Shown: positions 42,314 to 51,666 of the stretch, in pieces
How the letters are laid out: each line of letters starts with the position of its first letter
Numbering within the stretch: the stretch's first letter is position 1
Origin: Flavobacterium sp. ALJ2
GTDB taxonomy: Bacteria > Bacteroidota > Bacteroidia > Flavobacteriales > Flavobacteriaceae
Direction: 5' to 3'
Assembly (NCBI RefSeq): GCF_015594725.1
Contig: NZ_JADNRC010000007.1
Location: 1 to 64,000, forward strand
DNA length: 64,000 nucleotides
The notes under the pieces: model-generated
Told to the model about the DNA's origin: nothing
The model's input: the letters and a program-made list of their open reading frames with translations, nothing else
Database searches by the model: none
Position numbers and translations under genes: made by a program

Positions 42314-44965
42314 TTAAAATTGTTGTCCAATAATAAAGTGTGTGCGTAAACCGCTTGGTTTTGTTTGTCCTGGTAATGTATCGAATCCGTAACCAAAGTC
42401 AATTCCTAATAATCCAAATGCTGGCATGAATACACGTAAACCAGCTCCCACAGAACGATTTAAGTCGAAAGGATTATAGTCTTTGAAACTTGGGTAAGAC
42501 GATCCTGCTTCTGCAAATGTAAGTACATAAATCGAAGCCGATTGTTTCAATGTAATTGGATAACGTAATTCTAAAGAGAATTTATTATAAATCGTTGCTC
42601 CAATTTGTTCTCCGTTTTGTATCGGCGTTAATGAACCATTTTCATATCCTCTTAATGCTATTGTTTCTCTACCGTCCATAGAATAGTTTGCCATACCATC
42701 TCCACCTAAATAAAATCTTTCAAAAGGAACTACGCCTCTAGATTGGTCATATGCCCCTAAGAAACCAAATTCAGTTAGCGTTCGTAGTACTAATTTACCA
42801 TAAACTTTTGTATACCAATCAGCTTTGAACTTAATTTTGTAGTATTCTAGCCAATTAAATTTCTTTTGATCCACTTTTCCTTGATCAGTAGCGGCAAGAG
42901 TGTAATCATTAACCTTATTGTTGTTTGCATCAACGTAGTCTCCAATTTGCACCATGTTTCCATTTGCATCAGGAACATTTCCTCTATCAGTAGTGTTTTT
43001 TAATTTATATTCTTTCTGATTCGCTAAATCAGCATAATTGATTCCATTAAATAATGAATAAGGAGGAGTCAGTTTTGCAGAAACACTAAATTCTGAACCG
43101 TATGTTGGGAATATTGGGTTTACCCCTTTGTTACTTCTGGTTAGTCCAATAGTATATGCTAAGTTTCTTGAAGTTCCATTACCAAAAGTAAACAATCCAG
43201 TGTTGTAATTATGCAAATCATAGTGTTGGTAACTAACCGATTGTGATAATACGAAGTAATCATCTGGTACTGATAATCTTTTTGCTATACCAACAGATAA
43301 TGTTAAGATGTTAAAACTTTTGCTTCTGTCTACTTTTTGTGTAATGTAGTTATTTAAAAACTGTGTACTGTATGATATCGATGTACTAAACTGTACTGGT
43401 TTTTTTCCTCCAAACCAAGGCTCAGAAAACGATACACTATACGTTTGGAAATAAGTACTTCCTTGTAAACGAAGTGCTACTTTTTGTCCGTCACCCATTG
43501 GTAAGGGCTTATAGGCATTTTTGTTAAATAAATTTCTAGCAGAGAAGTTATTAAATGAAAGTCCTAAAGTTCCGATGAAACCACTGCCTCCATATCCTCC
43601 TTGAAGTTCTATCTGACTAGATCCTTTTTCTACAAGATTGTACTCTATATCTACAGTTCCTGCAGCAGCATCTACATTCTTGAATTTTGGATCAATTGCT
43701 TCAGGGTCAAAAAATCCTAATTGTCCAATTTCACGTATTGTTCTTACTAATAAATCTTTACTGTATTTTTCGCCAGGTTTAGTTCTTAACTCACGGTAAA
43801 TTACCTTATCATTTGTTTTGTCATTACCTACAACAGAGATTTTATTAAAATATGCAATTGGACCTTCGGTAACTCTTATTTCAAAATCAATAGTATCATT
43901 TACAGTTTTTACTTCTACAGCATTAATGTTAGAGAATAAATACCCGTTATTTTGGTATAAATTGGTGATATCTTCAGCGTCAGGTTTTGTTTTGTCAGCA
44001 ATCCTTTTTTCTAGAAGCACACCGTTATATGTTTCTCCTTTTTTAATACCTAAATAACGATTTAATAATTGGTCTGTATATACAGTGTTTCCTAAGAATT
44101 TGATATTACCAAAGTAGTATTTGTTTCCTTCTTCAATATTTACTTTTATGGCTAATGTATTTTTCTTTTTATCGTAAACAATAGTGTCAGATAATATTCG
44201 AGCATCTCTATATCCTTTTTCTTTGTAGTTAGCAATAACTTTTTCTAAATCACCTTTGTATTTGTCTTTGATGAACTTTGAGGCTTTAAAAATACGAATA
44301 GGATTCTTTTGCTTGGTATCTTTCATTGCCTTACGCAAAGTAGCATCTGACAATTGTTTGTTGCCTTCAAATTCTATTTTGCTAATTTTTACTTTATCCC
44401 CTTTGTCTACACGAACCAGCATGTTTACTTGGTTTGTAGAGGTGGTATCAGCAGTAGTAGTAATGGTTACTTTGGTATTGTAGAAACCTTCTTTTTTGTA
44501 TTTGTTTTCGATGTAATTCTTGGTAGTTGTAATTAAATTTTCGTTTACAATTTTATTTTTTGTTAAACTATTGTCTTTAATTAATCCTTCAATTTTACCT
44601 TTCTTAATACCAACAAGTTTTACATCGTTTAATTTTGGAAGTTCTATAATATCTAAATCTAGATATATGCTATCATTCTCAATTCTGTTTACATAGAATG
44701 AAATTTCGTCAAAAAGCCCTAGCTTTCCTAGCTTTTTGATGGCTCCACTTATTTCTTCACCAGGAACTGTTATTTCCTGTCCTTTTTGTAAGCCAGAAAA
44801 AGTGACAACAGTTTGCTCATTGAAGCTTATTTTACCAATTACAGATACGTCAGCAAGAATATATTTTTTCCCTTGGTCAAAAGGAATTCTTTCTTGCGCT
44901 TTTATTTGTGAAAAACTACCAAAAACCAATAAGGTAAGTACTATTTTTATTCTTTTTTGTAACAC
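42314..44965 (-). CDS. bamA: Outer membrane protein assembly factor BamA
   Basis: The product has 883 aa from the GTG at 44965, 7 bases after the uppS stop. A frame upstream of that overlaps uppS and is rejected. A signal peptide (IVLTLLVFGSFSQIKAQ) is followed by five POTRA domains (about 28-440, for example KISKIEFEGNKQLSDATLRK) and an Omp85 barrel. The lid-loop-type motif is in the ALRGYENGSL stretch, and the C-terminus ends in the BAM signal FIIGQQF. BamA folds barrel proteins into the outer membrane, including probably SprA and the SprF-like proteins here. Confidence 0.94.
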   Translation of the reverse strand: MLQKRIKIVLTLLVFGSFSQIKAQERIPFDQGKKYILADVSVIGKISFNEQTVVTFSGLQKGQEITVPGEEISGAIKKLGKLGLFDEISFYVNRIENDSIYLDLDIIELPKLNDVKLVGIKKGKIEGLIKDNSLTKNKIVNENLITTTKNYIENKYKKEGFYNTKVTITTTADTTSTNQVNMLVRVDKGDKVKISKIEFEGNKQLSDATLRKAMKDTKQKNPIRIFKASKFIKDKYKGDLEKVIANYKEKGYRDARILSDTIVYDKKKNTLAIKVNIEEGNKYYFGNIKFLGNTVYTDQLLNRYLGIKKGETYNGVLLEKRIADKTKPDAEDITNLYQNNGYLFSNINAVEVKTVNDTIDFEIRVTEGPIAYFNKISVVGNDKTNDKVIYRELRTKPGEKYSKDLLVRTIREIGQLGFFDPEAIDPKFKNVDAAAGTVDIEYNLVEKGSSQIELQGGYGGSGFIGTLGLSFNNFSARNLFNKNAYKPLPMGDGQKVALRLQGSTYFQTYSVSFSEPWFGGKKPVQFSTSISYSTQFLNNYITQKVDRSKSFNILTLSVGIAKRLSVPDDYFVLSQSVSYQHYDLHNYNTGLFTFGNGTSRNLAYTIGLTRSNKGVNPIFPTYGSEFSVSAKLTPPYSLFNGINYADLANQKEYKLKNTTDRGNVPDANGNMVQIGDYVDANNNKVNDYTLAATDQGKVDQKKFNWLEYYKIKFKADWYTKVYGKLVLRTLTEFGFLGAYDQSRGVVPFERFYLGGDGMANYSMDGRETIALRGYENGSLTPIQNGEQIGATIYNKFSLELRYPITLKQSASIYVLTFAEAGSSYPSFKDYNPFDLNRSVGAGLRVFMPAFGLLGIDFGYGFDTLPGQTKPSGLRTHFIIGQQF

Positions 44966-44972
44966 TAAAAAA

Positions 44973-45710
44973 TCATTTAATTTGTTCACTTGTTTTTCCA
45001 AATCTACGTTCTCTTTTTTGATAACTAATGATAGCCTCATATAAATCCTTTTCTTTAAAGTCTGGCCATAAGACATTAGTAAAATATAGTTCTGCATAGG
45101 CAATTTGCCATAACAAAAAATTACTTATTCTATGTTCTCCACTTGTTCGTATTAATAAATCTACATCTGGTAAATTTTGCGTGTAAAGATGCTCATTTAT
45201 AATTGAATCGTCAATAGTGTCTATTGAAATTATATTATTTTTAACTTTATTACTGATGATTCTAACAGCGTTTATAAGTTCTTCTCTAGAGCTGTAACTT
45301 AAAGCTAATGTGAGCGTAAGCCTTGTATTGTTTTTTGTTTTTTCAATAACATCCAACAGTTCTTTCTGTGCAGATTTAGGTAATTTTTCTAAATTTCCAA
45401 TTGCATTAAGTTTGATGTCGTTCTTCTGCAATGTACTGAGCTCTTTCTTTAATGAATTTATAAGTATCTTCATTAATGTTTCAATCTCTAACTTAGGTCT
45501 ATTCCAGTTTTCGGTTGAAAAGGCATATAATGTTAAATATTCGATTCCTATCTTGGCACAGGATTCGATAGTTTCTTTTACAGATTTTGTTCCATTTTCA
45601 TGACCAAAAGCCCTTAAGAAACCTTGCTGTTTAGCCCAGCGCCCATTTCCATCCATTATGATGGCTAAATGTCGTGGTAAGTTTGTTTTATCTATTGTGT
45701 CTAAATTCAT
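44973..45710 (-). CDS. uppS: Undecaprenyl diphosphate synthase (isoprenyl transferase)
   Basis: The product has 245 aa from the ATG at 45710. A longer frame overlaps the DUF6089 gene and is rejected. It is a cis-prenyltransferase with the catalytic motif IIMDGNGRWAKQQG, then GHENGTKSVK, YAFSTENWNRP and the C-terminal LLIRTSGEHRISNFLLWQIA. It makes the C55 lipid carrier for peptidoglycan, O-antigen and wall glycans. The gap to the upstream DUF6089 gene is 4 bases and to bamA 7 bases, so all three are translated from one transcript. Confidence 0.95.
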   Translation of the reverse strand: MNLDTIDKTNLPRHLAIIMDGNGRWAKQQGFLRAFGHENGTKSVKETIESCAKIGIEYLTLYAFSTENWNRPKLEIETLMKILINSLKKELSTLQKNDIKLNAIGNLEKLPKSAQKELLDVIEKTKNNTRLTLTLALSYSSREELINAVRIISNKVKNNIISIDTIDDSIINEHLYTQNLPDVDLLIRTSGEHRISNFLLWQIAYAELYFTNVLWPDFKEKDLYEAIISYQKRERRFGKTSEQIK

Positions 45711-45714
45711 TTTT

Positions 45715-46398
45715 TTAATAGGGGCAATAGCAAGGTTTGTTTCCAAATGTATACGTTAAAGTAACTCCTGAAAAAACATACCAGTCATTATTATTTAAGT
45801 CTCCAAAACGTAATGATTTTAAATTATCATTATTTGGATTACTTCCATCTAAATTATCCGTAAAAGTATATCGTGCGCCAACTTCTAATCCTAGAACAAA
45901 ATTAGTAGTTAAATTTGTTTTCACACCTAATATCATTGGAATTGCGAATGAACCTGTGTTTTTTTCTTTTTTTGTTTCGCCAGATTGAATATATAATTCA
46001 TCATATCTGAAATAATTAATACCCGAAAACACATATGGTGTGAACTTTCTTTTGCCTTCATGTAAATTAAAGTCAAAAAAATTAAATTCAAGACCAGCAG
46101 AAAGTTCTCTAATCGTATTGTCAAAACGATATCCTCTTAGTTTTCGACCTCCTTCTCTTGAATCTAGATCATTTGCAGTGATTGTTGATTGTGTATATGA
46201 AAAGCGATAGGCGTGTCTCGGACTTTTATTCCATCGGTACAATATGCCAAAGGCAGGTTTGTCTGGTGAAATATAAGTTGTGCTTCCTACATCTCCTATA
46301 TAGTTACTACCTCCTAAAAAAACACCAACCTCATGTATCTGAGCGTTCATGCTTGTAAAGGAAAAGAAACATAACAATAAATTAAAAATTTTGTTCAT
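45715..46398 (-). CDS. DUF6089 family outer-membrane beta-barrel protein
   Basis: The product has 227 aa with a signal peptide (LLLCFFSFTSMNAQ). The family start EVGVFLGGSNYIGDVG is followed by eight or so barrel strands, including KFTPYVFSGINYFRYD and FVLGLEVGARYTFTDNLDGS. It ends with a cysteine pair (KPCYCPY). Genes of this family precede uppS and bamA across Flavobacteriia, which suggests a link to outer-membrane assembly, but no function is established. It has a promoter box directly upstream, so it may lead the uppS-bamA-ompH transcript. Confidence 0.85.
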   Translation of the reverse strand: MNKIFNLLLCFFSFTSMNAQIHEVGVFLGGSNYIGDVGSTTYISPDKPAFGILYRWNKSPRHAYRFSYTQSTITANDLDSREGGRKLRGYRFDNTIRELSAGLEFNFFDFNLHEGKRKFTPYVFSGINYFRYDELYIQSGETKKEKNTGSFAIPMILGVKTNLTTNFVLGLEVGARYTFTDNLDGSNPNNDNLKSLRFGDLNNNDWYVFSGVTLTYTFGNKPCYCPY

Positions 46399-46416
46399 TT
46401 AATTAAAAATTGCGTG

Positions 46417-46445
46417 CAAATATAATAATAATCAATACGAATCAA
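46417..46445 (-). promoter_or_regulatory. Promoter of the DUF6089-uppS-bamA-ompH block
   Basis: On the minus strand a TTG (46443-46445) is followed, after 18 bases, by TATATTTG (46417-46424). Spacing and sequence fit the Bacteroidetes consensus. The start codon is 18 bases downstream. Confidence 0.55.
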
Positions 46446-46570
46446 TGCTGATAAAGTTAAAACTGTCTTTTTTTGAATTATAGACGAAATATCTCAGCAA
46501 TTACTGAATATACGATACTTGTAAAACGATAAAACCGCTACAAATAGTATAAATTATGCTTGAAAAAAGC

Positions 46571-47455
46571 TTAATTTCTTTTGTCTTCCCCCCAAAGTAG
46601 TTTGTTGCGTAAGGTTTTTAAGAAAGTTTCTCCAGGAATTTCAACCATATTTATTTTAAAATTGGTTTTTTTTATGGTTAAAATAGATTCATTTTTTATT
46701 GAGGCTATTCTTGAATCTAATGAAACAAGATAATGATCTTCTCTTCCTGATACTCGAAGTTTAATCTCGGTATTGTCTGGTATTATAAGCGGTCTGGCTG
46801 TTAAATTATGTGGTGCAATCGGTGTAATCACCAAGCTGTTTACATCTGGAGTTAATATTGGACCACCACAACTTAATGAATACCCTGTTGAACCTGTTGG
46901 TGTTGATATAATTAATCCATCAGCCCAATATGAATTTAGATATTCCCCATTTAAATAAGTATCTACTGTTATCATCGAGGTAGTATCTTTTCGGCTTACT
47001 GTAACTTCATTCATTGCAAAATTAAGTTCTTCTATTGCTTCATTTTTTGGTTCTGTCGTTAAACTTAATAAAGTTCTTTCAGATACGGTATATTTTTTAT
47101 CAATTACAAATTGCATAAATGCTGCTATGTTCTCTTTTTGTACAGTAGCAAGAAATCCCAGTCGTCCTGCATTGATACCTAAAATTGGTACACCTGAATT
47201 ACGGATTAATGTTGCAGCTCTTAAAATAGTTCCATCTCCACCAATACTTATGAGCATTTCAAAGCTGCTATCTAATTCAGTATGAGTTGAGAAAGTTTTG
47301 TATTCTTTTTCGATTATCTTTTTTTCATGAAGCATTTTCAAGAAATTGGCTTCGATAACCATTTCGACATTATTCGAGGTAAAAAAAACAAATATGTCTT
47401 TAATAATTGGGTCTGTACTATTTAGATAGTATTGTCCGTAGATAGCTACTTTCAT
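46571..47455 (-). CDS. nadK: NAD kinase
   Basis: The product has 294 aa. Signature motifs are LISIGGDGTILRAAT, GINAGRLGFLA and the substrate segment SYWADGLIISTPTGSTGYSLSCGGPILTP, read here as GGDGT and STPTGSTGYSLSCGGP. It phosphorylates NAD to NADP. Upstream, across an 85-bp gap with a long inverted repeat, lies a CBS-domain gene on the same strand, which is a common flavobacterial pair. Full length, no defect. Confidence 0.95.
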   Translation of the reverse strand: MKVAIYGQYYLNSTDPIIKDIFVFFTSNNVEMVIEANFLKMLHEKKIIEKEYKTFSTHTELDSSFEMLISIGGDGTILRAATLIRNSGVPILGINAGRLGFLATVQKENIAAFMQFVIDKKYTVSERTLLSLTTEPKNEAIEELNFAMNEVTVSRKDTTSMITVDTYLNGEYLNSYWADGLIISTPTGSTGYSLSCGGPILTPDVNSLVITPIAPHNLTARPLIIPDNTEIKLRVSGREDHYLVSLDSRIASIKNESILTIKKTNFKINMVEIPGETFLKTLRNKLLWGEDKRN

Positions 47456-47471
47456 TCTTTTTGATTAAATA

Positions 47472-47529
47472 ATGTGTCAATTAGATAATTTGTCAATTGC
47501 ATAATGTGAAAATTATCTAATTGACACAT
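47472..47529. repeat. Perfect 19-bp inverted repeat between CBS gene and nadK
   Basis: Left arm 47472-47490 (ATGTGTCAATTAGATAATT), right arm 47511-47529, identical as reverse complement, with a loop of 20 bases. No T-run follows on either strand, so it does not look like a classic terminator. The loop and arms repeat the word GTCAATT, as if built from a duplicated short unit. Confidence 0.9.
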
Positions 47530-47540
47530 CGCCTAATTTT

Positions 47541-48200
47541 TTATATATTAAGGTACTTGTCTAAGTAATCAGAGCGTTCCTTTAAATTATTAATATAGGT
47601 GTCTTCTTGGTGTTCTGATATAATTTCGTAATTGTATCTTCGGAAGGTTTGAATAATTTCGTTCATAGCTCCTAGACTAATTTTAATGGTTATTTCAATA
47701 CTGTCTGCGTTGGCATCAGAAACAAATGCACCTAAGATTCTTCCATTGTTGCTCTCTACAATTTGAGTAATCTCACTCATAGAATAATCCAGAAGTCCTT
47801 TTTTTACGATTATTACACCGCCTTGTTCTTTTAAAAAGGGTGTTTCATGAAAGAATTTGATAATGTCACCTATTTCGTAAAACCCAAGATAAATATTGTT
47901 TTCGTCTAAAACGGGGATTAAGTTAGTGTGGTTTTTAGCGAAAACTTCCAGTACATCCAGCCAAATCATATTGTTTCGGGCAAAAAAGTGTTCGAGAGTA
48001 TATTTGTAATCAATTACTTTTTTGTCACCATCAAAAGTTTCAATATCATCAGAGGCTATACAGCCAATGTATACTCCGTCTTCCAAAACAGGAAAATGAG
48101 AGAAGCTCAGGTCAGCAAAAAAATTCTGCACCGAAGCGATGGTTTCTTGACTATTTATAGCCCTAAAGTCATTGGTAATGTAATTAGTAATGTCTGTCAT
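47541..48200 (-). CDS. CBS-domain protein upstream of nadK
   Basis: The product has 219 aa. Two CBS domains (about 1-60 and 65-125, with SHFPVLEDGVYIGCIASDDIE and TNLIPVLDENNIYLGFYEIG) are followed by an ACT-like/regulatory region (about 140-200, including NGRILGAFVSDANADSIEITIK). The combination suggests a ligand-sensing regulator. Adjacency to nadK might mean sensing of a nucleotide such as NAD(P) or ATP, but that is inference. It diverges from pdxJ across 115 bp. Confidence 0.86.
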   Translation of the reverse strand: MTDITNYITNDFRAINSQETIASVQNFFADLSFSHFPVLEDGVYIGCIASDDIETFDGDKKVIDYKYTLEHFFARNNMIWLDVLEVFAKNHTNLIPVLDENNIYLGFYEIGDIIKFFHETPFLKEQGGVIIVKKGLLDYSMSEITQIVESNNGRILGAFVSDANADSIEITIKISLGAMNEIIQTFRRYNYEIISEHQEDTYINNLKERSDYLDKYLNI

Positions 48201-48266
48201 AATTCAATTAGCAATATTTGATGCAAAATAATCAAAAAATAGCAAAAACTCCTAAGTTTTACTTTG

Positions 48267-48274
48267 TATTTTTG
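48267..48274 (+). promoter_or_regulatory. -7 promoter box for pdxJ
   Basis: TATTTTTG fits TANNTTTG, 41 bases before the pdxJ ATG at 48316. Confidence 0.45.
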
Positions 48275-48315
48275 TCGTAACAAATATAGTGTTACTAGAA
48301 TTAATATCCATTTAT

Positions 48316-49029
48316 ATGACAAAGTTAAGCGTAAATATCAATAAAATTGCAACGTTACGTAATGCACGAGGAGGAAATGTACCTGATTTATTAAAAGTTG
48401 CTGCCGATATTCAGAAGTTCGGAGGTCAAGGAATTACAATACATCCTCGACCAGACGAACGCCATATTCGTTATCAGGATGCACGCGATTTAAAAGCAAT
48501 TGTATATACAGAATATAATATTGAAGGAAATCCACAGCATAATTTTATTGATTTGGTTTTAGAATGCAAGCCAGATCAAGTAACATTGGTTCCAGATGCA
48601 ATCGGAGCTATTACATCTTCAGCAGGTTGGGATACTATAAAAAATCAATCGTATTTGACAGAAGTGATTCAGGAGTTTCAGCGTAATGGAATCAGAACTT
48701 CGATTTTTGTAGATCCAGTTCTTGAAATTATTGAAGGCGCTAAAAAAACAGGGACAGATAGAATCGAATTATATACAGAGGCTTTTGCACATCAATATAG
48801 TCTAGGAAACGAAAAGGGAATTGATTCTTATGCCGAAGCGGCTAAATTAGCAAATGAGCTTAATTTAGGAATCAATGCTGGACATGATTTAAGTTTGGAT
48901 AATATTGAGTTTTTTAAACAAAATATTCCAGGATTATTAGAGGTTTCAATAGGGCATGCCCTAATTTCAGAAGCACTTTATCTTGGATTAGATAATGTGG
49001 TTAATATGTATTTGCGAAAATTAAAATAG
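48316..49029 (+). CDS. pdxJ: Pyridoxine 5'-phosphate synthase
   Basis: The product has 237 aa from the ATG at 48316. A frame nine codons longer starts with a non-ATG codon and adds nothing conserved. Motifs are LSVNINKIATLRNARGG, ITIHPRPDERHIRYQDA, the EYNIEGNP stretch and GINAGHDLSLDN. It condenses 1-deoxy-xylulose-5-phosphate with 3-amino-2-oxopropyl phosphate to make vitamin B6. The hydrolase gene follows after 2 bp. Confidence 0.95.
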   Translation: MTKLSVNINKIATLRNARGGNVPDLLKVAADIQKFGGQGITIHPRPDERHIRYQDARDLKAIVYTEYNIEGNPQHNFIDLVLECKPDQVTLVPDAIGAITSSAGWDTIKNQSYLTEVIQEFQRNGIRTSIFVDPVLEIIEGAKKTGTDRIELYTEAFAHQYSLGNEKGIDSYAEAAKLANELNLGINAGHDLSLDNIEFFKQNIPGLLEVSIGHALISEALYLGLDNVVNMYLRKLK

Positions 49030-49031
49030 TT

Positions 49032-49796
49032 ATGTTATACTCAAAAATAGAAGGGGAGGGAAAACCATTATTGATTCTTCATGGATTCTTGGGAATGTCT
49101 GATAATTGGAAAACGCTCGGTACTCAATTTGCTGCCGATGGTTTTCAGGTTCATATTTTAGATTTACGTAACCACGGGCGTAGTTTTCATTCAGATATAT
49201 TTACTTATGAGGCAATGGTACAAGATGTTTTTGAGTATTGTCAAGCCAATAACTTGGATAAAGTCGATATTATAGGGCATTCGATGGGGGGTAAAATAGC
49301 TATGTTTTTTGCTGCAATACATCCCGAGAAAGTTAATAAATTAATCGTTGCCGATATTGCTCCTAAGTATTATCCGCAACATCATCAAGATATTTTGGCT
49401 GGATTAAATGCGGTTGATTTTTCGGTAAAACCAAGTCGTAATGATGTTGAAGCTATTTTGGCAGCGTATATCTCTGATTTTGGTACAAGACAATTCTTAA
49501 TGAAAAATCTGTATTGGCTAGAGCCGGGACAATTAGCGTTCCGATTTAATTTACCAGTTTTTAACACTAACTTAGAAGTTATTGGAAAAGAACTAGATGC
49601 TAATTTGGTTTTTAATAACGCTACATTGTTTATTAGAGGAGGTGCTTCAAGATATATTTTAGATTCGGATTTTGAGAATATCAAGCAACATTTTCCAGAC
49701 TCCAATATCGAGACAATTCCTAATGTTGGACATTGGCTACATGCCGAAAACCCTAAGATGTTTTATGGACTATCTATTGAGTTTTTGAAGAAATAA
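49032..49796 (+). CDS. Alpha/beta-fold hydrolase (YbfF-like esterase)
   Basis: The product has 254 aa. The oxyanion region is PLLILHGFLGMSDNW, the nucleophile elbow is IGHSMGGKIA, and the catalytic His is in PNVGHWLHAENP. The segment LDLRNHGRSFHSD is typical of YbfF-type esterases. The substrate is unknown, with short-chain acyl esters or acyl-CoA plausible. It lies 2 bp after pdxJ in the same transcript, a pairing conserved in flavobacteria, but no role in B6 synthesis is known. Confidence 0.9.
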   Translation: MLYSKIEGEGKPLLILHGFLGMSDNWKTLGTQFAADGFQVHILDLRNHGRSFHSDIFTYEAMVQDVFEYCQANNLDKVDIIGHSMGGKIAMFFAAIHPEKVNKLIVADIAPKYYPQHHQDILAGLNAVDFSVKPSRNDVEAILAAYISDFGTRQFLMKNLYWLEPGQLAFRFNLPVFNTNLEVIGKELDANLVFNNATLFIRGGASRYILDSDFENIKQHFPDSNIETIPNVGHWLHAENPKMFYGLSIEFLKK

Positions 49797-49852
49797 TTAT
49801 TTTTTAATGAAAACTTTATTACTTTTAAATAAATTTTAAAACGGAAAAAAAC

Positions 49853-50197
49853 ATGAAATTATTACTCAGAATATTGATTACCGCAGGTTTAGTATTGCTA
49901 ATTGCCCATTTTATGCCAGGCGTTCATGTAGCTAGCTTTACTATTGCTTTAATTGTTGCAGTAGTATTAGGTTTGCTTAATGTTTTTGTTAAGCCGATAT
50001 TAGTATTATTCACATTGCCAGTTACTTTGATTACGTTTGGGTTGTTTTTGTTGGTTATTAATGCTATAATTATTTTGTTCTGTACCAAAATTGTTGGCGG
50101 GTTTACAGTTGACTCGTTTTGGACCGCACTACTATTTAGTGTCGTTCTGTCTATTCTACAGTCTATTACGTATAAAATAGTAGGAGAAGATAGATAA
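49853..50197 (+). CDS. Phage-holin-family (MvaF/DUF-type) small membrane protein
   Basis: The product has 114 aa, almost entirely four membrane helices. It has the family landmarks VVLGLLNVFVKPILVLFTLP and ITFGLFLLVINAIIILF. The family is named after a holin-like pattern (phage_holin_4_2) but is chromosomal and widespread, with no lysis function shown. No phage genes adjoin. It is preceded by an A-rich leader and lies between the hydrolase and tig genes. Confidence 0.85.
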   Translation: MKLLLRILITAGLVLLIAHFMPGVHVASFTIALIVAVVLGLLNVFVKPILVLFTLPVTLITFGLFLLVINAIIILFCTKIVGGFTVDSFWTALLFSVVLSILQSITYKIVGEDR

Positions 50198-50251
50198 AAT
50201 AATAAGAAGGGAGGGGTGTAAAAAGCACTTCTTATCAATATATTAAAAAGC

Positions 50252-50282
50252 TTGGTTGGGTTGCAAAAATTTTATAATTTTG
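50252..50282 (+). promoter_or_regulatory. Trigger factor promoter embedded in an inverted repeat
   Basis: TTG (50252-50254), a 20-base spacer and TAATTTTG (50275-50282) fit the Bacteroidetes consensus. The -7 box lies in the right arm of a near-perfect 13-15-bp inverted repeat (TTGGGTTGCAAAA at 50256-50268 and TTTTGCAACCCAA at 50278-50290). The start codon is 34 bases on. The same palindrome could act as a terminator for the upstream gene. Confidence 0.55.
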
Positions 50283-50316
50283 CAACCCAATTTTATTATG
50301 TAAATTAAAGAAGAAG

Positions 50317-51642
50317 ATGGATATTAAAAGAGTAGCAATAAACGCAGTAAATGAGACAATTGTATTGAACGTTGTTCATATGGATTACAAAGGTCAAGTT
50401 CAAAAAAGATTAAACGAAAAAATGCCTTTGGCAACTGTAAAAGGTTTTAGAAAAGGACAAGTTCCTAAAGACCTTGTTGAAAAACAATACGGGAAAGCAA
50501 TAAAACAAGAAGAAGTTAAAAAAGTAGTTGATTTGGCTTTGGAGCGTTATGTACAATCTGAAAGATTAAATCTTCTTGGAACTCCTCTTGCTAAAGTAAA
50601 CGAAAATTTTGATTGGGATGCTGAAGAATTAGTATTCGAATATGAAATTGGTTTAGTACCTAATTTCGAAATTGATCTTGAAGCTAAAAATGATATCGTA
50701 AAATATATCGTTACTGCTGATGATAAATTAATCGATGGTCAAGTAGAGCGTATCCAAAAACAATTTGGAAAAGCAATTCCTCAAGACGTAGTTGCAGCTG
50801 ATTCTGATATTACAGGAACTTTTGCAAACGAAGAAAAAGGAATCAATAATACTACAACAATTTCACTTTCTATCTTTAAAGATAAAAAAACTGCGGATAA
50901 ATTCATCGGTAAAAAAGTTGGAGATGTTGTAACTGTAAATACTAAAGGTTTATTCGAAGATGATCACCAATTAATGGATTACTTAAAAGTAGGTCATGAT
51001 GATGTTCACGGTTTAGATGTAGATGTTAACTTTACTATCGAAGCTATCAACGGAGCTGAATTAGCTGAATTAAACCAAGAATTGTTTGACAAACTTTTTG
51101 GTGAAGGTAAAGTAGCTTCATTAGAAGATTTGAAAGCAAAAATTAAAGAAGATGCAGAGCTTCAATTTGCGCAGCAAGCAGATCAAAAATTATTAGCAGA
51201 TGTTCAAGATTTCTTAATTGAGAGCACTAAATTTGAATTGCCAGCTGAATTCCTTAAAAAATGGTTACAAACTGTAGGTGAGAAAAAATTATCTCCAGAA
51301 GAAGCAGAAGTTGAATACGCAAGATCAGAAAAAGGATTACGTTTTCAATTGATTGAAGGAAAAGCAATGGCTCAAAGTAATATCCAAATCACATTCGAAG
51401 ATTTGAAAGCGTTCACAACAACTGCAATCAAACAACAAATGGTTCAATTTGGACAAACAAATCCAACAGACGAAGAAGTTCAGGGAATTGTAGCAAGAGT
51501 ATTGTCAAACCAAGAAGAAGTAAAAAGACTTTCAGAACAAGTGGTAGCTGAGAAGTTATTGGTATTGTTTAAAGAAAAAGCAAATCCAACAACTAAAGAA
51601 GTAACTTACGAAGAATTTATTGCTGCTTCTTACGGAGAATAA
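50317..51642 (+). CDS. tig: Trigger factor (ribosome-associated chaperone)
   Basis: The product has 441 aa. The N-terminal ribosome-binding domain contains the signature KGFRKGQVPKDLVEKQYG. The central region is a diverged FKBP-type PPIase fold that looks shortened or altered, and the C-terminal chaperone arms are helical (about 270-441). It cradles nascent chains and precedes clpP and clpX, the order also seen in E. coli. Here tig is closed by a terminator at 51667, so clpP is transcribed separately. Confidence 0.93.
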   Translation: MDIKRVAINAVNETIVLNVVHMDYKGQVQKRLNEKMPLATVKGFRKGQVPKDLVEKQYGKAIKQEEVKKVVDLALERYVQSERLNLLGTPLAKVNENFDWDAEELVFEYEIGLVPNFEIDLEAKNDIVKYIVTADDKLIDGQVERIQKQFGKAIPQDVVAADSDITGTFANEEKGINNTTTISLSIFKDKKTADKFIGKKVGDVVTVNTKGLFEDDHQLMDYLKVGHDDVHGLDVDVNFTIEAINGAELAELNQELFDKLFGEGKVASLEDLKAKIKEDAELQFAQQADQKLLADVQDFLIESTKFELPAEFLKKWLQTVGEKKLSPEEAEVEYARSEKGLRFQLIEGKAMAQSNIQITFEDLKAFTTTAIKQQMVQFGQTNPTDEEVQGIVARVLSNQEEVKRLSEQVVAEKLLVLFKEKANPTTKEVTYEEFIAASYGE

Positions 51643-51666
51643 TTTCTAAAAAAAATAAGTATATTT

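Noticed and set aside
44966..45103. Longer BamA N-terminus
   Set aside because: It would overlap the end of uppS by about 130 bases and push the signal peptide to residue 50. The GTG at 44965 gives a normal signal peptide.
49853..50197. Holin-like protein as sign of a prophage
   Set aside because: No other phage gene, integrase or attachment site is nearby, and this family is chromosomal in many bacteria.
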